Positions 34,496 to 43,269 of a DNA stretch of 64,000 nt are shown piece after piece. The position numbers were made by a program, and so were the translations under genes. The notes beneath the pieces were generated by a model that was not told the DNA's origin, ran no database searches, and saw nothing but the letters and a program-made list of their open reading frames with translations. The DNA comes from Chitinimonas arctica. Lineage in GTDB: Bacteria > Pseudomonadota > Gammaproteobacteria > Burkholderiales > Chitinimonadaceae. Within the stretch, counting starts at the first letter, position 1, and the number at the start of each line of letters is the position of its first letter. The DNA lies in NCBI RefSeq assembly GCF_007431345.1, contig NZ_CP041730.1, positions 248,001 through 312,000 on the forward strand, written 5' to 3'.

Positions 34496-35605
34496 TTACT
34501 TGTCCAGCAGGATACGCAGGGTGCGGCGCAATGGCTCGGCCGCGCCCCACAGCAATTGGTCGCCACAGACAAAGGCGCTCAGATACTGGGGACCCATATT
34601 CAGTTTGCGCACTCGGCCGACGGCGATATCCAGCTTGCCGGTCACGGCGGTCGGCGTCAGTGCCTGCACGCTGAGGGCACGATCGTTCGGAACGAACCTG
34701 ACCCAAGGATTGCCGCCCTTGATCAGCTGCTCGATCTCGGCCAGCGGCAGATCCTGCTTGAGCTTGAGCGTCAGCGCCAGGCTATGGCAGCGCATGGCGC
34801 CGATCCGGACACATAGGCCATCGACCGGAATGGGGCTGGCGTTGCCGAGGATCTTGTTGACCTCGGCCTGGCCCTTCCATTCTTCCTTGGATTGGCCGTT
34901 GTCCAGCTGCTTGTCGATCCAGGGGATCAGGCTACCGGCCAAGGGCGCGCCAAAATGCTCGGTCGGGAAACCGTCGTCGCGCATGGTCTCGGCGACGCGG
35001 CTATCGATATCCAGAATGGCGGAAGCAGGATCTTCCAGCAGATGTGCCACCGAGGCATGGATAACGCCCATCTGCTTCAACAGCTCGCGCATATGCTGCG
35101 CACCGCCGCCGGAAGCCGCCTGGTAGGTCATCGAGCTGACCCATTCCACCAGGCCGGCTTTGAACAGGCCGCCCAAGCCCATCAGCAGGATGGAATTGGT
35201 GCAGTTGCCGCCGATGAAATCGCGTCCGCCCTGGGCGATGGCGGTCTTGATCTGGTCCAGGTTGACCGGATCGAGCACGATCACCGCTTGTTTTTCCATG
35301 CGCAAGGTCGAGGCCGCATCGATCCAGTAGCCCTGCCAGCCCGCCGCCCGCAGGCGCGGATGGATATCGCTGCTGTAGTCGCCACCCTGGCAGGTGATGA
35401 TGATATCCATGGCTTGCAGTTCGGCCAGGGACTTGGCGTCCTTCAGGCTGCCGCTGCCATGGCCCACATCCGGCGCGGGTCCACCGATATTCGAGGTAGT
35501 GAAGAACGTGGCCGCGATATGGGCGAAATCGTTCTCCTCGCGCATACGCTGCATCAGCACCGAACCCACCATGCCGCGCCAACCGACTAAACCGACTTTC
35601 AACAT
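34496..35605 (-). CDS. asd: Aspartate-semialdehyde dehydrogenase
   Basis: Makes aspartate semialdehyde for lysine/diaminopimelate, threonine and methionine. The 369 residues begin with the NADP-binding VGLVGWRGMVGSVLMQRM, carry the catalytic Cys in GGNCTNS and the active-site His in RIGAMRCHS, as in the gram-negative class of Asd. The start at 35605 is the conserved one; the frame runs on upstream to 35683. It follows leuB after a 224-bp leader with nested inverted repeats, so it may have separate control. Confidence 0.96.
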   Translation of the reverse strand: MLKVGLVGWRGMVGSVLMQRMREENDFAHIAATFFTTSNIGGPAPDVGHGSGSLKDAKSLAELQAMDIIITCQGGDYSSDIHPRLRAAGWQGYWIDAASTLRMEKQAVIVLDPVNLDQIKTAIAQGGRDFIGGNCTNSILLMGLGGLFKAGLVEWVSSMTYQAASGGGAQHMRELLKQMGVIHASVAHLLEDPASAILDIDSRVAETMRDDGFPTEHFGAPLAGSLIPWIDKQLDNGQSKEEWKGQAEVNKILGNASPIPVDGLCVRIGAMRCHSLALTLKLKQDLPLAEIEQLIKGGNPWVRFVPNDRALSVQALTPTAVTGKLDIAVGRVRKLNMGPQYLSAFVCGDQLLWGAAEPLRRTLRILLDK

Positions 35606-35725
35606 TTTGATTCCTTGATCCAGTTTGTTAAGTGAAGCCTCGTAGCCTGGATCGGCAATACTTGGCGGCAGCCACGGGGGCATTTCACCGCCAAAGCCTC
35701 GACTTGAGGGAATCGAGAGTTTACC

Positions 35726-35812
35726 GCAGGGCTTACAAGGTAGGGATGGATTCTGCCTATGGAACAGCCATAGCAGAATCCGATATCTCCTTATAGTTCT
35801 TATAAGCCCTGC
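35726..35812 (-). promoter_or_regulatory. Nested inverted-repeat leader upstream of asd
   Basis: The outer arms GCAGGGCTTA (35726-35735) and TAAGCCCTGC (35803-35812) enclose a 14-bp hairpin with one bulge (GGATTCTG-c-CTATGG / CCATAGCAGAATCC, 35748-35781) and a small stem CTTATA/TATAAG (35790-35806). The small stem overlaps the outer arm, so two folds compete, as in attenuators. It matches no riboswitch I know. Confidence 0.5.
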
Positions 35813-35829
35813 TTATTTCTGAGACAGCC

Positions 35830-36894
35830 TTACAGCGCGGCAACCACGGCATCGCCCATGGCGGAGCAGCTGATGCGCTCGGTGCCGGGCTCGAAGATAT
35901 CGGCGGTACGATAGCCTTGCCGCAATACCGTCTGTACCGCCTGCTCGATACGCGTGGCCAGGTCTTCACGGGCAAAGGTGTAACGCATCATCATCGCCAG
36001 CGACAGGATGGTGGCCAAGGGGTTGGCGACATTCTTGCCGGCGATATCGGGCGCCGAACCGTGGCAAGGTTCGTACAAGCCTTTATTGGCGGCATCCAGC
36101 GAGGCGGACGGCAGCATGCCGATCGAGCCGGTGAGCATGGAGGCTTCATCGCTGAGGATGTCGCCGAAGATATTGCCGGTGACGATCACATCGAACTGCT
36201 TGGGATTACGCACCAGCTGCATGGCGGCATTGTCCACATACATATGGCTGAGTTCGACATCCGGATAATCCTTGGCCACGTCGATCAGGATTTCCTTCCA
36301 GAACTCGGTGCATTCCAGCACATTGGCCTTGTCCACCGAGCACAGCTTGCGATTGCGCTTCTGCGCGATCTCGAAGGCCAGCTTGGCGATACGGCGAATC
36401 TCCGACTCGCTGTAGCGCATGGTGTTGAAACCTTCGCGCTCACCGGCGGCGTTGACGTGGATGCCGCGCGGTTGACCGAAATAGATGTCGCCGGTCAGCT
36501 CGCGCACGATCATGATATCCAGGCCCGCCACCACTTCCGGCTTCAGCGTGGAAGCACCGGCCAGTTCCGGGTAGAGGATGGCGGGACGCAGATTGCCGAA
36601 CAGTCCCAGGTCCTTGCGAATGGCCAGCAGACCCCGTTCCGGACGCTTCTCGCGCGGCAGCGCATCGTAGGCCGGGCCGCCCACGGCGCCCAACAGGATG
36701 GCGTCAGCACTGCGGGCCAACTGCCGGGTCGCTTCCGGATAGGGTTCGCCGTACTGGTCATAGGCGGCGCCGCCCAGCGGGGCCGTTTCCATCTCGACCT
36801 GCAGACCCTCGGCCTGCAGTTTTTCCAGCACGCGCACCGCTTGTGCAACGATTTCCGGACCGATACCGTCACCGGGGAGAATGGCGATCTTCAT
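35830..36894 (-). CDS. leuB: 3-isopropylmalate dehydrogenase
   Basis: NAD-dependent oxidative decarboxylation of 3-isopropylmalate in leucine synthesis. The 354 residues show KIAILPGDGIGPEIV at the start, LLGAVGGPAYD, RELTGDIYFGQPRG with the substrate residues, CSVDKANVLECTEFW, and the NAD-binding HGSAPDIAGKNVANPLA. A second ATG two codons upstream is possible. It follows two small genes of unknown function that separate it from leuCD. Confidence 0.96.
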   Translation of the reverse strand: MKIAILPGDGIGPEIVAQAVRVLEKLQAEGLQVEMETAPLGGAAYDQYGEPYPEATRQLARSADAILLGAVGGPAYDALPREKRPERGLLAIRKDLGLFGNLRPAILYPELAGASTLKPEVVAGLDIMIVRELTGDIYFGQPRGIHVNAAGEREGFNTMRYSESEIRRIAKLAFEIAQKRNRKLCSVDKANVLECTEFWKEILIDVAKDYPDVELSHMYVDNAAMQLVRNPKQFDVIVTGNIFGDILSDEASMLTGSIGMLPSASLDAANKGLYEPCHGSAPDIAGKNVANPLATILSLAMMMRYTFAREDLATRIEQAVQTVLRQGYRTADIFEPGTERISCSAMGDAVVAAL

Positions 36895-36945
36895 AATCAT
36901 CTTTCTGGAGGGCTTGAGAAAATACCCATGACGCCAGCGCGGCGG

Positions 36946-37419
36946 CTAGGGATTTGACTGGTCGAGCATGGCGAGTGCAACTCGATAGCAATCTTCGATA
37001 TGGTCGTTTCCCAGGCGGGCAACGACGCGGTAACTGAGGGCGGCGGCCACCGCCTGGCCGGCCAGCGGCACAAAGCGCAGCGCGGCCTTGCCCAGGAGCT
37101 TGGTCCCGACCTTTTTCAATACCAACTTGGCCAGTTGGCGGGAAATCATCTGGCCGATCAGGTCGCTGCCGACCCGGCCGGCGGCCAGCAAGACATAATT
37201 GCGCTTGGCGGGTTCCAGCTCGGCCAAATTACGCTGCGATAGTCCGAAACGCTGGCTGATGCTCTCCAGCAGATTGGAAAACACCATCATATCGGCCAGC
37301 ATATCCATGCCCGGCACCGGTATCATCGCCGCGCCGGCCGACAGCCGGGCGCGCTGGCGCACCATCGCATGGCACTCGTCGCGGATGGTTTCAAGCTCGG
37401 ACAGATTGGCGGGCAACAT
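36946..37419 (-). CDS. Conserved hypothetical protein (DUF697-like)
   Basis: A 157-residue protein with Gly/Ala-rich amphipathic or membrane-associated helices; RARLSAGAAMIPVPGMDMLADMMVF and RFGLSQRNLAEL resemble DUF697/YcjF-type C-terminal domains. I cannot assign a function. It lies 3 bp after the preceding small membrane-protein gene and 51 bp before leuB, inside the leu operon. Confidence 0.6.
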   Translation of the reverse strand: MLPANLSELETIRDECHAMVRQRARLSAGAAMIPVPGMDMLADMMVFSNLLESISQRFGLSQRNLAELEPAKRNYVLLAAGRVGSDLIGQMISRQLAKLVLKKVGTKLLGKAALRFVPLAGQAVAAALSYRVVARLGNDHIEDCYRVALAMLDQSNP

Positions 37420-37422
37420 CGT

Positions 37423-37737
37423 TCACTCTCTTTCCGGCGGGCGGGTCAGACGGTCTACCAGCAGCTTCTCGCAACACTTGAAGCCTACCCAGGCGGCCAG
37501 CGCCGCGTAACTGAGCGCCAGCAATTGCAACAACTGTTCCAATGCGCCGTCTTGCACGACCTGCCAGCCGTAATCCCAGAACAGTTCCAGGTTGGCGCGC
37601 AGCAGGATGGCCAGATTGAACGAGCTGACGCCGAAGCCGAGGAAGCACAGGCCCATCAGCAGAAAACTGAGCAGGGGATGTGCCTGCAGCAAGGACAAGG
37701 TGGCGGAGCGTAGCCGGGATAGCCTGATCCGCCGCAT
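37423..37737 (-). CDS. Small membrane protein of unknown function
   Basis: A 104-residue protein with two hydrophobic segments (about 20-45 and 66-88) and basic ends (RRIRLSRLRS at the N-terminus). I do not recognise it. Tight spacing (11 bp from leuD, 3 bp to the next gene) makes co-transcription with the leucine genes almost certain. Confidence 0.6.
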   Translation of the reverse strand: MRRIRLSRLRSATLSLLQAHPLLSFLLMGLCFLGFGVSSFNLAILLRANLELFWDYGWQVVQDGALEQLLQLLALSYAALAAWVGFKCCEKLLVDRLTRPPERE

Positions 37738-37748
37738 GCCGTCTACGC

Positions 37749-38390
37749 CTACTCGCTGAACAACCAGGGTTGCTGCGTGCGCCGCGCGGCCTCGAAGGCA
37801 CTGATCCGGTCCGCATGCTTGAGGGTCAGGCCGATCTCGTCCAGGCCGTTCAACAGGCAGTGCTTGCGATGGTCGGTGATCTCGAAGCCATGGCTATCGC
37901 CGCCGGGCGTACGCAAGGTCTGCGTCGCCAAATCCACGGTCAGGCGATAGCCTTCGTTCGCCTGGGTAGCCTGGAACAGGCCATCCACCACCTCGGCCGG
38001 CAGGACAATGGGCAGCACGCCGTTCTTGTAGCAATTATTGAAGAAGATATCGGCGAAGGATGGCGCGATCACCACCCGGAAACCGTAGTCCTCCAGCGCC
38101 CAGGGAGCGTGCTCGCGTGAACTGCCGCAGCCGAAGTTCTCCCGCGCCAGCAGCACCTGCGCGCCGGCATAGCGGGGGAAGTTCAACACGAATTCGGGAT
38201 TGAGCGGGCGCCCGCTGTTATCCATGCCCGGCTCGCCATGGTCCAGGTAACGCCACTCGTCGAACAGATTGGGGCCGAAGCCGGCCCGCTTGATCGACTT
38301 CAGGAACTGCTTGGGAATGATCGCGTCGGTATCGACATTGGCGCGGTCCAAGGGACAGACCAGGCCGTTCAGGGTAGTAAAGGCTTGCAT
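37749..38390 (-). CDS. leuD: 3-isopropylmalate dehydratase small subunit
   Basis: LeuD supplies the swivel domain of the isopropylmalate isomerase. The 213-residue protein has PLDRANVDTDAIIPKQFLK at the start and the conserved NFGCGSSREHAPWAL motif, followed by FADIFFNNCYKNGVLPI. The start at 38390 is the conserved one; the frame continues upstream without meaning. It lies 17 bp after leuC. Confidence 0.97.
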   Translation of the reverse strand: MQAFTTLNGLVCPLDRANVDTDAIIPKQFLKSIKRAGFGPNLFDEWRYLDHGEPGMDNSGRPLNPEFVLNFPRYAGAQVLLARENFGCGSSREHAPWALEDYGFRVVIAPSFADIFFNNCYKNGVLPIVLPAEVVDGLFQATQANEGYRLTVDLATQTLRTPGGDSHGFEITDHRKHCLLNGLDEIGLTLKHADRISAFEAARRTQQPWLFSE

Positions 38391-38407
38391 GGGTGTTTCC
38401 CCGTCGC

Positions 38408-39814
38408 TCAGGCGAACGTTCTCACATCGACGAAATGGCCGGCGATCGCGGCCGCGGCAGCCATCTCCGGACTGACCAGGTGGGTACGACCGCCCTGCCC
38501 TTGGCGTCCTTCGAAATTGCGGTTGGAAGTGGAGGCGCAACGCTCGCCCGGTTCCAGCCGGTCGGCATTCATCGCCAGGCACATGGAGCAGCCGGGCTCG
38601 CGCCATTCGAAGCCGGCCGCGACAAAGATCTTGTCCAGACCCTCGGCCTCGGCCTGCACCTTGACCAGGCCCGAGCCCGGCACCACCAGGGCCAGCTTGA
38701 CGTTGGCGGCCTTGTGATGGCCCTTGGCGACCGCGGCGGCGGCGCGCAAGTCCTCGATGCGAGAATTGGTGCAGGAGCCGATAAAGACCTTATCGATGGT
38801 GATTTCGGCAATCGGCGTATTGGCCTGCAAGCCCATATAGCTGAGTGCGCGCTCCATGCCGGTCTTGCGGGTGGCATCGGTCTCGGCGGCCGGGTCGGGC
38901 ACGCGGTCATTGATCGTCACCACCATTTCCGGCGAGGTCCCCCAGGTGACCTGCGGCGCCAGCTGATCGGCCTGTAGCTCGACCACGGCGTCGAATACCG
39001 CGTCGGCATCCGAATGCAGGGTGTGCCAATAGGCAACCGCCTTCTCCCACGTATCGCCCTTGGGCGAGAATGGACGGCCCTGCAAATAATCCACGGTGGT
39101 CTGGTCCACCGCCACCATGCCGGCCCGGGCACCCGCCTCGATGGCCATATTGCACAGGGTCATGCGCCCTTCCATGCTCAAGGCGCGGATGGCGGACCCA
39201 CCGAATTCGATGGCGTAGCCGTTACCGCCGGCGGTACCGATCTTGCCGATCACGGCCAAGGCGATGTCCTTGGCGGTGACGCCCCGTCCCAACTGCCCCT
39301 CCACCCGTACCAGCATGGCGCGCGACTTCTTCGCCACCAGGGTCTGGGTGGCCAGTACATGTTCCACTTCCGAGGTGCCGATGCCATGGGCCAGGCAGGC
39401 GAACGCGCCGTGGGTGCTGGTATGCGAATCGCCGCACACCACGGTCATGCCGGGCAGCGTGGCGCCTTGCTCCGGCCCCACCACGTGGACAATGCCCTGG
39501 GCCTTGTCCTTGAACGGGAAATAGGCCAGCGCACCGACCTCGCGGATATTGGCGTCCAGGGTCTCGACCTGTTGGCGCGAGATGGGGTCCTTGATGCCTT
39601 CGTCCCAGTGGTCGGTGGGGGTATTGTGGTCGGCGGTAGCGACGATGGAAGAGATGCGCCAGGGCTTGCGGCCGGCCAGTTTCAGGCCTTCGAACGCTTG
39701 CGGACTGGTCACTTCGTGGATCAGGTGGCGGTCGATATAGAGCAGTGCAGTGCCATCGGCCTCTTCATGCACCACATGGCTATGCCAGAGCTTGTCGTAG
39801 AGAGTCTGTGCCAT
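38408..39814 (-). CDS. leuC: 3-isopropylmalate dehydratase large subunit
   Basis: LeuC binds the 4Fe-4S cluster of the isomerase in leucine synthesis. The 468 residues contain CGDSHTSTHGAFACLAHGIGTSEVEHVLATQ, the first cluster Cys in GSCTNSRIEDL and the CxxC pair in PGCSMCLAMN. The start at 39814 is the conserved MAQTLYDKLW; a longer frame is spurious. It begins the leuCD-x-y-leuB operon. Confidence 0.97.
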   Translation of the reverse strand: MAQTLYDKLWHSHVVHEEADGTALLYIDRHLIHEVTSPQAFEGLKLAGRKPWRISSIVATADHNTPTDHWDEGIKDPISRQQVETLDANIREVGALAYFPFKDKAQGIVHVVGPEQGATLPGMTVVCGDSHTSTHGAFACLAHGIGTSEVEHVLATQTLVAKKSRAMLVRVEGQLGRGVTAKDIALAVIGKIGTAGGNGYAIEFGGSAIRALSMEGRMTLCNMAIEAGARAGMVAVDQTTVDYLQGRPFSPKGDTWEKAVAYWHTLHSDADAVFDAVVELQADQLAPQVTWGTSPEMVVTINDRVPDPAAETDATRKTGMERALSYMGLQANTPIAEITIDKVFIGSCTNSRIEDLRAAAAVAKGHHKAANVKLALVVPGSGLVKVQAEAEGLDKIFVAAGFEWREPGCSMCLAMNADRLEPGERCASTSNRNFEGRQGQGGRTHLVSPEMAAAAAIAGHFVDVRTFA

Positions 39815-39978
39815 TTTTTGCAACCGGTTGCGATATCGGGGGGTATCGAACTTATCACGCGCCGACGCGCGTCGGCAACCGGATGGCGCACGCCGCCAGG
39901 CGCGAATGGCCGCGCCTATACGCTTGCCGAGCACGCCCTGCTATTGGAATCGCGCCGGTCGCCTAGCGGATGGTGACT

Positions 39979-40560
39979 TCAAGTCAGGTCACGGGGTGGG
40001 TTCAACTGCGGCCAGGCCATGCGCAGGTAGTAGCCCATTGACCAGAGCGTCAACAAGGCGGCGACAAATAGGCAGACCGAGCCCAGCTTCTGGGTGTTGA
40101 GCCCGGGAATGAAATTCTCGTGCAGCAGCAGGACGGTGATGGCCACCATTTGCGCGGCGGTCTTGAACTTGCCGATAAACGAAACCGCCACGCTGCGGGC
40201 GGAGCCGAGCTGGGCCATCCATTCGCGCAAAGCGGAAATGGTGATCTCGCGGCCTATGATGATGGCGGCCAGCCAGGCGTCCACCCGCTCAAGCTGCACC
40301 AGCAAGATCAAGGCAGCGGCCACCATCAGCTTGTCGGCCACCGGATCGAGAAATGCACCGAAGGCGGATAGCTGGTTCCAGCGCCGCGCCAGGTAGCCGT
40401 CGAACCAATCGGTGACGGCCGCCAGCATGAACAAGGCGGCGCTCAGCAGATTCTTGGCCATGGGATGCAGCCAGCTATCGGGCAAATAAAATACACCGAG
40501 AATAAGCGGGATCATCATGATCCGCGCCCAGGTAAGGATATTGGGAAGATTAAGTGGCAT
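39979..40560 (-). CDS. pgsA: CDP-diacylglycerol-glycerol-3-phosphate 3-phosphatidyltransferase
   Basis: Makes phosphatidylglycerol phosphate in the inner membrane. The 193 residues have four to five hydrophobic segments and the CDP-alcohol phosphotransferase motif DWFDGYLARRWNQLSAFGAFLDPVADK, with the pattern D-x2-D-G-x2-A-R-x8-G-x3-D-x3-D complete. It lies 27 bp after uvrC, a common bacterial pair. Confidence 0.96.
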   Translation of the reverse strand: MPLNLPNILTWARIMMIPLILGVFYLPDSWLHPMAKNLLSAALFMLAAVTDWFDGYLARRWNQLSAFGAFLDPVADKLMVAAALILLVQLERVDAWLAAIIIGREITISALREWMAQLGSARSVAVSFIGKFKTAAQMVAITVLLLHENFIPGLNTQKLGSVCLFVAALLTLWSMGYYLRMAWPQLNPPRDLT

Positions 40561-40587
40561 CAGGCCTATGAACCAGCTGGTGAATTT

Positions 40588-42404
40588 TCAGTGTAGTGCG
40601 TTATAGATTTTTTCGGCCAGGGAACGGTTGATACCGTCCACCTGGCAGAGATCGTCGAGACTGGCGGCCTTGACGCCTTGCAGTCCGCCGAAGCGGCTCA
40701 GCAGCTTTTGCCTGCGCTTGGCGCCAATGCCGGCGATGTCCTCAAGGCTGGACGAAACCCGCGCCTTGCCACGCCGGGCCCGGTGGCCGGTGATGGCAAA
40801 GCGGTGCGCTTCGTCGCGGATGGTCTGGATCAGATGGAGGGCGATCGAATCGCGCGGCAATTGTAGCGTTTCGTTCCGGGACGGAACAACGAGCTGCTCC
40901 AGGCCCGGCTTACGGGTTTCGCCCTTGGCCACGCCGACCAGCAAGGCATCGCTCAATCCCACTTCCTGCATGACCTCGACCGCCACGCCGATCTGGCCTT
41001 TACCGCCGTCGATCAAGATGACATCAGGCACGACGCCATCGCCTGCCGCGATTTTCTCATAACGGCGAGTCAGCACCTGGCGCATGGCGGCATAGTCGTC
41101 GCCCGGCGTGATGCCGCTGATGTTGTAGTGGCGATATTCCTTGGGCTGCATGCCCAGCTTGTCGTACACCACGCAGGACGCCACGGTGGCCTCGCCCATG
41201 GTATGGCTGATATCGAAGCATTCGATGCGCTGGGCCGAGTCGGGTAGTTGCAGTGCCTCCTGCAAGGCCTGCAAGCGTCCCAGCTGGGTGGACTCCAGCG
41301 ACAGGCGCTGGCCGATGGCCAGCACCGCGTTCTTCAGCGCCATCTCCAGCCAGACGCGACGCTCGCCGATGGGGTTGGCGACGATGGCGATCTTGCGGCC
41401 GGCCTGCGCACTGAGCAATTCGACCAGGATGGCATTGTCGCTGACGCTGTTGCAGACGATGACCGGCGGGATATCGCGGTCCAGATAGTGCTGTACCAGG
41501 AAGGCTTCCAGGGCGCCTTGCGTGTCATAGTCCTCGCCATGGGCGGGGAACAGCGACTTGTCGCCGACATGGCGGCCGCCACGGATCATCACCAGGTTGA
41601 CGCAGACCACGCCGTTCTCCACCGCGCACGCCACGATATCGGCATCGGTTTCGCTGGCGTTGCTGGAGACAAACTGCTTTTCCTGCACCTTGGCCAGCGC
41701 CTGGATCTGGTCGCGGTAGGCGGCGGCCGCTTCGAATTGCCAGGCGGCGGCGGCCACGTTCATCTTTTCGTCCAGCAGGCGCAGCAACTCATTGGCCTTG
41801 CCTTGCAGGAACTGGCTGGCGTGGCCCACGTCGCGGCGATAGTCCTCGGCGGAAATCGCATCGACGCACGGCCCGCTGCAGCGCTTGATCTGGTGGAGCA
41901 AGCAGGGACGGGCCCGGTTCTCGAACACCGAATCCTCGCAGGTACGCAGCTTGAACACTTTCTGCAGTATCTGGATGCTTTCGCGCACCGCCAGGCCGCT
42001 GGGGAACGGCCCGAAATATTGATGTTTTTTGTCCAGGGCGCCACGGTAATAAGCCAGCCGTGGCGAGCGATGGCCGCTCAGCATCAGATAGGCATAGCTT
42101 TTGTCGTCGCGGAACAGGATGTTGTAGCGCGGCGTCAGGGCCTTGATCAGATTGTTTTCCAGGATCAAGGCTTCGGCTTCGGAACGCACGACCGTGGTCT
42201 GGATATCGGCGACCTGCGACAGCATCAAACGGATGCGCGGCGATTGATCGTTCTTCTGGAAATAGGAACTTACCCGCCGCTTCAGGTCTATTGCCTTACC
42301 GACGTACAGCACGTCGCCCTTGGCGGACAGGAAGCGGTATACCCCGGCAGATTGGACAGACTGGCCAGGATGGGCTTGGGGTCGAACGGCGGGCTGTCCG
42401 TCAT
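40588..42404 (-). CDS. uvrC: Excinuclease ABC subunit C, frameshifted near the N-terminus
   Basis: UvrC makes both incisions in nucleotide excision repair. The ATG at 42404 begins MTDSPPFDPKPILASLSNLPG, the normal start of the GIY-YIG domain, but the frame then breaks. At 42342-42345 only four Gs (minus strand) are present where five would give GVYRF and join the rest (YVGKAIDLKRRVSSYF onward) into 605 residues. The remainder is complete: UVR domain, RNase H-like endonuclease domain (ECFDISHTMGEATVASCVV), and a helix-hairpin-helix C-terminus. An assembly homopolymer error is the simplest explanation, since uvrC is rarely lost. Confidence 0.92.
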
Positions 42405-42417
42405 GCTGACAACAGCC

Positions 42418-42927
42418 TCACGGCCTTTCGGCCGTCGAAGTGGCAGGCTCGGCTACCGGCGCAGGCTGGGCGGCTTCGTGCGGCGCGGCGGGCGCTTCCA
42501 CCGGCTTGGGCGCGGCCGGCTTAGGCGCGGCTGGCTTTGGGACGACCGGATCGGCTTCCGGCGCGACGGCACGGCGTTCGGCCGGCGCGGGCGCGTCCTC
42601 GCTTGGCGCAGCGCTGTCCGGCGGCGTACTTTCCGGCGGAGCGGGCGGTGTCGGCTTGGTATCCAGTATCTGGAAGAACACTTCATCCTGGCGCAGCATG
42701 CCCAGCTCGTTGCGGGCGCGCTCCTCGATGGCGTCGGTGCCGGTCTTCAGATCGCGCACTTCCGCATCCAGCGCACCGTTGCGTGCCTGGAGCTTGTCGT
42801 TTTGAGTACGCTGGTCGGCCAGTTGCGACTCGATCTGCCATACCTTCAGCCACGAACCCTTGCCTATCCATAAAGGCCATTGGAGCAAGACGATACAGGC
42901 GGCGAGAATGACGGCAAGAAGGCGCAT
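42418..42927 (-). CDS. ftsB: Cell-division protein FtsB with a long Pro/Ala-rich tail
   Basis: The first 95 residues are a normal FtsB: a short cytoplasmic N-terminus, one membrane helix (about residues 4-20), then a leucine-zipper coiled coil (QIESQLADQRTQNDKLQARN) and the conserved ERARNELGMLRQDEVFFQI. FtsB works with FtsL and FtsQ at the divisome. The remaining 70 residues are Pro, Ala and Glu-rich with PKPAAPKPAAPKP repeats, which most FtsB proteins lack. It lies downstream of eno, as in other betaproteobacteria, but an Rpn-like gene stands between. Confidence 0.88.
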   Translation of the reverse strand: MRLLAVILAACIVLLQWPLWIGKGSWLKVWQIESQLADQRTQNDKLQARNGALDAEVRDLKTGTDAIEERARNELGMLRQDEVFFQILDTKPTPPAPPESTPPDSAAPSEDAPAPAERRAVAPEADPVVPKPAAPKPAAPKPVEAPAAPHEAAQPAPVAEPATSTAERP

Positions 42928-43269
42928 GGGCGCGATTGTATGGGCGGAGGCCTTACTAGGGAAGCTCTGCCAGGGTTATTAGTCTGAGTCAGCGGCATAT
43001 CTGCCCCAAAATCTCCTGATTCGCACTTGTGCCAACAGGAGTAGACAGTGATGCCCAAGCTGCGATTGGCACCTAGCTCCACATCTCTCGGGGTAGGTAA
43101 CGGTTGCAATATACCTGCGTGTGCATATGCGTTTAGCGTGAGGATGATTCAGGCTTTTACCTGATGGGAAGTTGACGGCGCTATGCGTTAAAAAGCTCCG
43201 GCGCACGCTTGGCATGGGCTAGGCGAACCTTTAAGGCCCATACTCCCCTGACAACCCGCGAAGGCCACC
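42928..43269. other. Intergenic region between ftsB and the Rpn-like gene
   Basis: About 340 bp between divergent genes, so it should hold both promoters. TTCAGG-CTTTT-ACCTGAT at 43148-43165 resembles the T3SS palindromes but is less symmetrical. Nothing else stands out. Confidence 0.35.

Noticed and set aside
35606..35829. Lysine riboswitch in the asd leader
   Set aside because: The region is about 220 bp, but the conserved lysine-aptamer core and loop motifs are not visible; only an unclassified nested hairpin is supported.
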